This document shows positions 58,276-64,000 of a stretch of DNA of 64,000 bases, piece after piece. The notes under the pieces were generated by a model that was not told the DNA's origin, made no database searches, and saw only the letters and a list, made by a program, of their open reading frames with translations. The translations under genes were made by a program, and so were the position numbers. Source of the DNA: Candidatus Krumholzibacteriia bacterium (lineage in GTDB: Bacteria; Krumholzibacteriota; Krumholzibacteriia; JAJRXK01). The stretch lies in assembly GCA_035268685.1 (NCBI GenBank), contig DATFKK010000111.1, positions 1-64,000 of the forward strand. Direction: 5' to 3'. Numbering within the stretch: position 1 is the first letter of the stretch; the number at the start of each line of letters is the position of its first letter.

Positions 58276-59283
58276 TCAGTTCTCCGGGCGCACGTTGCCG
58301 GCATCACCGGCGAGGGTGGTCGACCAGTCGGGCCCTCCGCGTTCGCGTGCGCTGGCGAGCAGGAACACCAGCCCGCTCAACGTGAGCAGGTAGAAGGTCG
58401 TCATGCGCCAGGCGCCCATCACCAGCGGGAGGACCTCGGCCGGCACCTCGCCCGCGAACAGGGTCAGGAAGACGAGCTCGGCTCCACCCATGGCCCCCGG
58501 CGTGGGGATCACCGCCATGAAGGTGAAGCACAACCACTGCAGCACCAGGCCGCGGACGGGATCGATCTCGAGCCCGAGGCCGTGGAGCAGCGCGGTGAAC
58601 ACCGAGTAGCGCGCCACCCACTGGATCGCGGCCAGCAGCAGATTGGTCGACCACGCGAAGGGATGCCGGGTCAGGGCGCGCCCCAGCAGCGCACGCCATT
58701 CGAGCCAGGAGCGGCAGAGAACCCCACCCACGGAACGACCCCAGCGCGTCCGTGCGAACACCAGGAGGGCGCCCGCGGTGATCGCCGCGGCGATCGATGC
58801 GCGCACCGGGGTCTCGACGGCCCGCGCCCCGACGTCGACGAGCTGTCCGAGCGCGCCGTCGTGCCAGACACCACTGGCCACCAGCATGGCCGGCATGGCG
58901 AGAGCGAAGAACAGGCCGTCCTCGAGCGAGCCCATACCGGTCAGCGAGAGAGCGCGGGGAAGGGGCAGGCCGCGGGCGTTCAACATGGCCGTCTTGACGG
59001 ATGCGCTCCCCACCGCCGTCGGGGTCACCGCGGCACCGACCTCGGAGGCCACGGCCACGCGCAGGCAGTCACCGAGGCTGCGCCGTTCTCCTTCCCAGCG
59101 CAGCCAGTTCCACAGCCGCAGGCCGTTGGTCAGCCAGGGCAGGAAGGCGAGCACGAGGGCGAGGGCGAGCCACGCCGGGGAGATGCCGAGGAGCGACGCC
59201 GCACTGTCGGGATCGGTCGTCCAGAGAGTGATGCCGAGATGGGCTCCGATACCGAGCGGCAGGAGGATCTTCAGGGAACGCAC
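58276..59283 (-). CDS. YbhN/AglD-type (UPF0104) polytopic membrane protein
   Basis: 335 residues with 7-8 helices: AWLALALVLAFLPWLTNGL, LFFALAMPAMLVASG, ASIAAAITAGALLVF, NLLLAAIQWVAR. The conserved 'PTPGAMGGAE' loop identifies the flippase-like UPF0104/LPG-synthase transmembrane family. It overlaps the GT4 gene by 13 bases and starts at GTG. It probably helps move a glycolipid across the membrane, by analogy. Confidence 0.85.
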   Translation of the reverse strand: MRSLKILLPLGIGAHLGITLWTTDPDSAASLLGISPAWLALALVLAFLPWLTNGLRLWNWLRWEGERRSLGDCLRVAVASEVGAAVTPTAVGSASVKTAMLNARGLPLPRALSLTGMGSLEDGLFFALAMPAMLVASGVWHDGALGQLVDVGARAVETPVRASIAAAITAGALLVFARTRWGRSVGGVLCRSWLEWRALLGRALTRHPFAWSTNLLLAAIQWVARYSVFTALLHGLGLEIDPVRGLVLQWLCFTFMAVIPTPGAMGGAELVFLTLFAGEVPAEVLPLVMGAWRMTTFYLLTLSGLVFLLASARERGGPDWSTTLAGDAGNVRPEN

Positions 59284-60473
59284 TGCGCGTCACCGCCGAG
59301 GGTCGCAGGTCGCGTGTCGGAAGCCCCGACGTGTCGGTACAGCTCCAGGAGCCTCTCGAAGGTCACGCCCCACGAGAACTGCTGTTCGACCACACGCCGT
59401 GCCTCGCGTCCGAGTCGATTCCGGTCGCGACGCAAGCCCTCTCGGAGTGCGCGCGCGAAGTCCGCAGGATCGTCGGGTGCAGCCAGGACCCCCGTCTGGG
59501 GTGTGACGCGATCGACGAGCGCGCCCGCGGCGACACCGACCACGCCCAGGCCGCTGGCCTGGGCTTCGATCACCGACAACGCGAAGGTCTCGTGCGGCCC
59601 CGCGGTGACGTACAGATCGGCCGAGGCGAGAAGACGGCCGAGCCGGGCGCGGTCACTCACGTAGGGAATCACTCGGATCCGGCTGTCCTCGTGGGCCAGC
59701 GACTCGATCCAGGTGCGCAAGGGTCCTTCGCCGATGCAGACCAGCGAGACCTGCTCGGGAAGGCCGGCGTCCCGGAAGGTCTCGACGAGTCGGTCGACGT
59801 GTTTCTCCGTGTCGAGCCTTCCCGCGTAGACGAGGATCACCGAGTCGCGCGCGACCCCGTGTTGCTCCCACACCGAACGGTCACGATGGCGCGGGTGGAA
59901 TCCGTCGAGGTCCACGCCGAGCGGTATGTGGTGCAGGTTCTCCCGGACTCCCACACGAGTGAGCGCTTCGTGCAGTTCGGCGGAGGAAGCGACGACGGCG
60001 GCGCAGTCCCGGTACACGGTGCGCGCATAGACATCTCCGATCCATTCGCTCGCCCGTCCCAAGGTCTCGCCTGCGACGCGTTCCACGTAGCGCCGTCCGT
60101 AGGCCCGCGGGAAATCGGTGTGGTAGAAGCCGACCACGGGCACTCCGCGGCGCCATCGGTGATACCGGGCGACCCAGGGCATGAGGTAGGGATCGCCGAC
60201 CTCGACCACGTCGGGGGACTCGCGGCCGAGAATACGCAGCAACTTGTCGACGCGTCCGATGAAGCGGTAGGCGCCCGCCCCGCGCACCATGGGTGAAGTG
60301 ATCTCGTAGGTGACCGCGCGTCCCTCCTCGACGACACGATCGACCGCCCCGGGCACGATCAGCACGTGTTCGTGGTCGGTGTGGTCGAGGACGAACCGCC
60401 GCTTCTCGTCGAGGTAGGTCTTCACGCCCCCGCTGTTGCGGGCGTAGGCCTGGACCATGTCGCAGATCTTCAT
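59271..60473 (-). CDS. GT4-family glycosyltransferase
   Basis: 400 residues. N-terminal Rossmann part with DMVQAYARNSGGVKTYLDEK (acceptor side), the hinge HHIPLGVDLDGFHP, donor site ILVYAGRLDTEKHVDRLVE, GEGPLRTWIE, and the E(x7)E-type ASADLYVTAGPHETFALSVIEAQASG. A retaining transferase of the GT-B fold; donor nucleotide sugar unknown. Divergent from the PAP2-like gene. The pair of GT4 genes flanking a lipid phosphatase-like gene suggests glycolipid assembly. Confidence 0.93.
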   Translation of the reverse strand: MKICDMVQAYARNSGGVKTYLDEKRRFVLDHTDHEHVLIVPGAVDRVVEEGRAVTYEITSPMVRGAGAYRFIGRVDKLLRILGRESPDVVEVGDPYLMPWVARYHRWRRGVPVVGFYHTDFPRAYGRRYVERVAGETLGRASEWIGDVYARTVYRDCAAVVASSAELHEALTRVGVRENLHHIPLGVDLDGFHPRHRDRSVWEQHGVARDSVILVYAGRLDTEKHVDRLVETFRDAGLPEQVSLVCIGEGPLRTWIESLAHEDSRIRVIPYVSDRARLGRLLASADLYVTAGPHETFALSVIEAQASGLGVVGVAAGALVDRVTPQTGVLAAPDDPADFARALREGLRRDRNRLGREARRVVEQQFSWGVTFERLLELYRHVGASDTRPATLGGDAQCVP

Positions 60474-60740
60474 GGAGCGGTCTCCGGCCGGAGACGACGA
60501 GTGTGGGCGAGTGCACGTCTAAGTGCGAATCAGGCCCTCTACAAGACAAGGGGCAGTGAAGATGCGTGGAGGAGGAATTGCTCGGGCGAGACCCCACGAA
60601 TGCGTCGGCGTGGAGCGGCGCGATCGGCTTTCTCGCGGTGGGCGTCGTCTTGTCCCGATCTTCTCCGACGACTCACACACGTGTCGGTGATCGTGATTAT
60701 GGTGTGCTGCGTGGAAGGAACCCGCGGTCCCGAGGTCGCC
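60474..60740. other. Divergent intergenic region
   Basis: 267 bases between two divergently transcribed envelope genes, with no gene or repeat that I can support. It holds the promoters of both; a possible -10 on the + strand is TTATGG near 60697, but no clear -35 accompanies it. GAGG precedes the ATG at 60741. Confidence 0.4.
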
Positions 60741-61391
60741 ATGACGATGTCGAACGCACGCGTCGAGACCACGAATGCAACCCCCTTCGTCGTGTCGGGC
60801 GCGACGCGGGGACTGACGAGATCCCTGGCCGTGGTCGTGTCCCAGGTCGCGAGTCCTCCGGTGGTCGCCGTGGCGGCGGCCTACCTCGCCGCGGGACTCC
60901 ACGGTCGACCCGTGGCGTTCGGTTGGGCCACGCTCCACGTCGTGCTCATGGTGCTCGTTCCGCTGATCTACCTGGTCGGACTCCTGCGGCGAGGAGCAGT
61001 GAGCGACCTGGACGTGTACAGACGTGAAGAGCGGTGGCGGCCGTTCCTGGCCACCGTAGCCGGGGCGTGGACGGGCTGGGTGCTGTTGACCGCACTGGGT
61101 GCACCTCCGTCACTGATGGGAGTGACCGGAGTGCTCGCCCTGGAGGCGCTGGTGGTCTTCGCGATCACTCTGAGCTGGAAGATCAGTCTGCACTGTGCCA
61201 CGGTGGCCGTGGCCGGTGCCCTGGTGTGGAAGCTGATGGGTTCACCGGTCGTGCTCGTGGTCGGTGTTCCCCTGATGATCTGGTCGCGTGTGTTGCTGCG
61301 TCGTCACACGCCGGCCCAGACCCTCGCCGGTTCGGTCGTGGGCGTCCTGCTGGTCGTCCTGTTCTTCGATCTGTTCGCCGGGGCGGTGTGA
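60741..61391 (+). CDS. PAP2-like polytopic membrane protein
   Basis: 216 residues with about five helices (PVVAVAAAYLAAGLHG, ATLHVVLMVLVPLIYLVGLL, FLATVAGAWTGWVLLTALG, ALEALVVFAITLSWKISLH, VVLVVGVPLMIWSRV). The pattern WKISLHCATVA followed by RHTPAQTLAGSVVG resembles the PAP2 motifs with conserved His residues (SxxH and RxxxxxH-type), as in undecaprenyl or phosphatidate phosphatases. It ends 2 bases before the second GT4 gene. The precise lipid substrate is unknown. Confidence 0.78.
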   Translation: MTMSNARVETTNATPFVVSGATRGLTRSLAVVVSQVASPPVVAVAAAYLAAGLHGRPVAFGWATLHVVLMVLVPLIYLVGLLRRGAVSDLDVYRREERWRPFLATVAGAWTGWVLLTALGAPPSLMGVTGVLALEALVVFAITLSWKISLHCATVAVAGALVWKLMGSPVVLVVGVPLMIWSRVLLRRHTPAQTLAGSVVGVLLVVLFFDLFAGAV

Positions 61392-61392
61392 C

Positions 61393-62535
61393 ATGCGCGT
61401 CGCGATCTTCGCCGAGACCTTCCTCCCCAAGTGGGACGGCATCACCAACACGTTGTGTCGACTGCTGGAGCACCTCGAGTCCGAGGGGCACGAGAGCATC
61501 ATGTTCGCGCCCGAGGGCGCGCCTTCGTCGTACGCGAGCACGCGCATCCACGGCTACCCGGCGTTCAACTGTCCCTGGTACAACGACCTGCGTCTCGCCA
61601 CGCCGCTCGGAACCGCCACCCGCGAGATCGAGGAGTTCCAGCCCGACGTGATCCACGTGGCGAGTCCGCTGCTCCTGGGCGCCATGGGTCTGAAGAAGGC
61701 CAAGCAGATGGGCGTGCCGGTGGTGGCCAGTTACCACACCGACGTTCCGGGATACATGGAACACTACGGGTTCGGTGCCTTGCGCCAGCCGAGCTGGGCG
61801 CTGTTCCGCTGGTTGCACAACCAGGCCGACCTGAACGTCTGTCCCAGTACCCACACGCGACGTCAACTCGAGGAGCACGGTTTCGAGCGCGTGGAGATCT
61901 GGGCGCGGGGAGTCGACACCGATCTCTACTCGCCCACGCGTTTCAGCTTCCAGATGCGCGACCGGATGAGCGGTGGTGTTCCCGACGCGCCGCTGTTGCT
62001 CTACGCGGGTCGTCTGGCGGTGGAGAAACGACTCGACCTGTTGCGTCCGGTCCTCGACGAGGTTCCGGGAGCACGTCTGTGTCTCGTGGGCAGTGGTCCT
62101 GCCGAGGAAGTGCTGCGCTCCATCTTCCGTGGTACCGACACCACGTTCATGGGCTATCTGAAGGGCGAGGACCTGGCCGCCGCCTACGCCTCGGCCGACG
62201 TGTTCGTCTTCCCGAGCGAGTCGGAGACCTTCGGGAACGTGGTGCTCGAGGCCATGGCCTCCGGTCTCACCGCCGTGTGCGCCGCGGCCGGGGGGCCGCT
62301 CGACATCGTCGACCACGGGCGCAACGGCTACCTGTTCACGCCCGGTCGGCATGCCGAGATCAGCAGCCTGCTCGAGTGGCTGATCGCTCACCCCGGTCCG
62401 AGCCGGGCGATCGGCCAGCGGGCCCGGATCCACGCCGAGGCGAACAGCTGGACCAACGTCATGGTCGGTCTGGTGAATCGTTACCGGGAGCTGGCCGAAC
62501 TCAGTGAGGCCGAGCGCCCGGCTCTGGCGGGCTGA
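61393..62535 (+). CDS. GT4-family glycosyltransferase (SqdX/mannosyltransferase-like)
   Basis: 380 residues. MRVAIFAETFLPKWDGITN-type start, ASYHTDVPGYMEHYG, ARGVDTDLYSP, LLYAGRLAVEKRLDLL, VGSGPAEEVLR and FPSESETFGNVVLEAMASG (EX7E) are typical of sulfoquinovosyl- or phosphatidylinositol-mannosyl-transferases. Retaining GT-B enzyme. Next to a PAP2-like gene with a two-base gap, so likely co-transcribed. Its end overlaps the convergent glycosyltransferase by 35 bases. Confidence 0.94.
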   Translation: MRVAIFAETFLPKWDGITNTLCRLLEHLESEGHESIMFAPEGAPSSYASTRIHGYPAFNCPWYNDLRLATPLGTATREIEEFQPDVIHVASPLLLGAMGLKKAKQMGVPVVASYHTDVPGYMEHYGFGALRQPSWALFRWLHNQADLNVCPSTHTRRQLEEHGFERVEIWARGVDTDLYSPTRFSFQMRDRMSGGVPDAPLLLYAGRLAVEKRLDLLRPVLDEVPGARLCLVGSGPAEEVLRSIFRGTDTTFMGYLKGEDLAAAYASADVFVFPSESETFGNVVLEAMASGLTAVCAAAGGPLDIVDHGRNGYLFTPGRHAEISSLLEWLIAHPGPSRAIGQRARIHAEANSWTNVMVGLVNRYRELAELSEAERPALAG

Positions 62536-63949
62536 GTCGCGAACGTCCCCGCCAGGCCACCACGCCGTCGGACGCCGAACGTACACGCCAGTCGACGATC
62601 GGCTCGAGTTCCCGGGGCGGAACGAGCCCCGTGCGCGCGCTGCGCGTGAACCACACGAACACGACGGGATCGTCGGGAGCGAGCCCGGCCGTCAGCAGGC
62701 CGGGCTCGGGCCACTGGGTGCGTCGTCCGGTGTGCCAGTACAGGTACTCGGGCACGTTGGACCACACGGGATCGGCACCGTGGAGCAGGGGCTCCAGTTC
62801 CGCGAGCGAACGGGCCAAGCCTCCGTCGGGGGCGTAATCGTCCGCGCGTTCGGCGAGCAGCGGGGCACGCATCGTTCCGATGCCGCTGGCGAGCAGCCAC
62901 AGTGCCCAGGCCGTGGCGATCGAGGCTCCGATCCGGGTGCGTCGTGATCGGCGCTGCAACGCGTCGCCGACCCGGGTTGCGAGGACGACGGTCACCGCGA
63001 AGGCCGGCGCCAGCAGCCGGTGGTCGGGGAGGTCGATCCTCTGCCGCGTGGAACCGACCCAGAGCAGGAGCAGGAAACCCGCGAGGGCTACGAGCCAGGG
63101 CGCGTCACCCGCGCCGGGCACCGCGCGCCCGCGCCGTATCCAGAGCGCGACGGTCCCCAGTGCGGCCAGCGCGGCCGTGATCAGGAGGACGTCCGTCGAG
63201 TCGACCTGAGGCACCACCCAGCGCGCCATGTGCTCGAGGGTGCGGCGGACGGTGGGGCCGAGTGGGCGGGGATCTCCCGGGAAGCTCTCGACGAGCTGTC
63301 CGGTGTGGAGAAGGTTGCGTCCCACCCACGCGATCAGGGGAAGGCTCACGGGGACCATCCACGGGAGCGCGCGTGGACCCGACCGCACCAGCAGGACCAG
63401 CACGACGGCCGGCCACAACATCAGACCGGTGAGTTTGACCACCGGGGCGATCGCGGCCAGCGCGAGCATCCATGCGCGGGCCGTGAGCGAGCCGTCTTCG
63501 ACGGAGCGGGTGGCGGCGAAGAGGGTGGCGAGCACGATCGCGACCAGCAGTGCGTCGGCCAGGAGCGCGGTCGCCACGGTCACGATCGGAGCTCCGACGA
63601 TCGTGCCCACCAGCATCGCCGCACGCCAGCTCTGCGAGCGCAGCCGGAGGGCGAGGGGCCAGAGCACGAACGGCACCAGCACCGACCAGAGAAGGGCCGT
63701 GCCGGCGCCGCCGACGGTCCGGGGCTCGATGCCGAGCGCGATCCCGGGGGACAGGGTGAGGGCGTAGCCCGGCGGCCAGATCCCGCTGGGCTCGCCGTCG
63801 AATCCGTGGGCGCCCTGGCCCGCCGCGAGCGATCGGGCCATGGCCACGTATTCGACGCTGTCGGGCGTCATGAAGACGCCGTGGACGTGCACGCCCACGG
63901 CGAACAGCAGCAGCAACGGAGGAACGAGCGACCAACGGGATCGTGTCAT
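62501..63949 (-). CDS. Polytopic glycosyltransferase (GT39/ArnT-like)
   Basis: 482 residues with about 9-10 helices. TM1 is followed by MTPDSVEYVAMARSLAAGQG (the conserved Asp/Glu loop with DSxxY), then IWPPGYALTLSPG and repeated hydrophobic segments; a soluble C-terminal part begins near residue 385. Family members use polyprenyl-phosphate sugars at the membrane. Substrate unknown. It shares the locus with GT4 enzymes, supporting an envelope polysaccharide or glycolipid role. Confidence 0.85.
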   Translation of the reverse strand: MTRSRWSLVPPLLLLFAVGVHVHGVFMTPDSVEYVAMARSLAAGQGAHGFDGEPSGIWPPGYALTLSPGIALGIEPRTVGGAGTALLWSVLVPFVLWPLALRLRSQSWRAAMLVGTIVGAPIVTVATALLADALLVAIVLATLFAATRSVEDGSLTARAWMLALAAIAPVVKLTGLMLWPAVVLVLLVRSGPRALPWMVPVSLPLIAWVGRNLLHTGQLVESFPGDPRPLGPTVRRTLEHMARWVVPQVDSTDVLLITAALAALGTVALWIRRGRAVPGAGDAPWLVALAGFLLLLWVGSTRQRIDLPDHRLLAPAFAVTVVLATRVGDALQRRSRRTRIGASIATAWALWLLASGIGTMRAPLLAERADDYAPDGGLARSLAELEPLLHGADPVWSNVPEYLYWHTGRRTQWPEPGLLTAGLAPDDPVVFVWFTRSARTGLVPPRELEPIVDWRVRSASDGVVAWRGRSRLSPPEPGARPH

Positions 63950-64000
63950 GACGCTCTGGTCATACCACGACCCGGCCCCGAGCGCCGCTACGGAGCCTGA

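Overview
The window is high-GC bacterial chromosome (by eye near 68% G+C). It is densely coded on both strands, with no rRNA, tRNA, IS element, phage gene or CRISPR array visible. Two secreted proteins end in the FlgD-like C-terminal module with an 'NPFNP' motif, there are two TonB-dependent receptors (one followed by a DUF4249-type lipoprotein), and several signal-peptide proteins look like outer-membrane barrels. This points to a Gram-negative member of the FCB superphylum or a nearby lineage (Krumholzibacteriota, Eisenbacteria or Latescibacterota types are compatible). The phylum assignment is inference, not proof.

Layout. 1-7.2 kb: the 3' end of a secreted BNR-repeat protein, a soluble four-PAS hybrid histidine kinase, a lipoprotein, a barrel-like protein and a small monooxygenase. 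7.3-14.9 kb: redox and envelope genes, namely a Cys-rich ferredoxin, a seven-haem NapC/NirT-type cytochrome, a Tat-exported amidase, a TlpA-like thioredoxin coupled to a secreted protein gene that carries two in-frame TGA codons, a broken cryptochrome-DASH gene, an OmpA lipoprotein and a membrane-anchored GPx-like protein. 15.1-18.5 kb: a tightly overlapping operon of tandem PRC-barrel protein, sucrose-phosphatase-like HAD enzyme, GH100-type glycosidase and a secreted protein. 18.5-28.7 kb: a 2-oxoglutarate oxygenase, a MetE-type methyltransferase with one in-frame TGA, a prolyl oligopeptidase, two SDR proteins, a TusA-OsmC fusion beside a DsrE-like protein, a secreted metalloprotease and thiol peroxidase. 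28.8-40 kb: Fpg/MutM with a zincless finger, secreted unknowns and what looks like a dispersed lysine-catabolism set (saccharopine dehydrogenase, lysine-ketoglutarate-reductase-type enzyme, NSS transporter, aminotransferase, alpha-oxoamine synthase). 40-51.8 kb: a barrel protein, LMW-PTP plus fructosamine-kinase pair, TonB receptor, Ada-like protein, hutH with a redoxin and a VOC protein, and CnoX/YbbN. 51.8-64 kb: a YfiR/hybrid-kinase operon, TonB receptor plus DUF4249 lipoprotein, and a glycolipid/envelope polysaccharide group of two GT4 transferases, a YbhN-type flippase-like protein, a PAP2-like membrane protein and a polytopic glycosyltransferase.

The most unusual signal is two separate genes (12.1-12.8 kb and 19.2-20.35 kb) whose reading frame and family content continue straight through TGA codons. 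In each, a G-loop hairpin lies about 18-22 nt downstream of the relevant TGA, the place where a bacterial SECIS would sit. Selenocysteine insertion, recent nonsense mutation and assembly error all remain open. A third damaged gene, cry-DASH, lacks its antenna domain and also has a one-base frameshift in a short C run, which keeps the error or decay explanation realistic.
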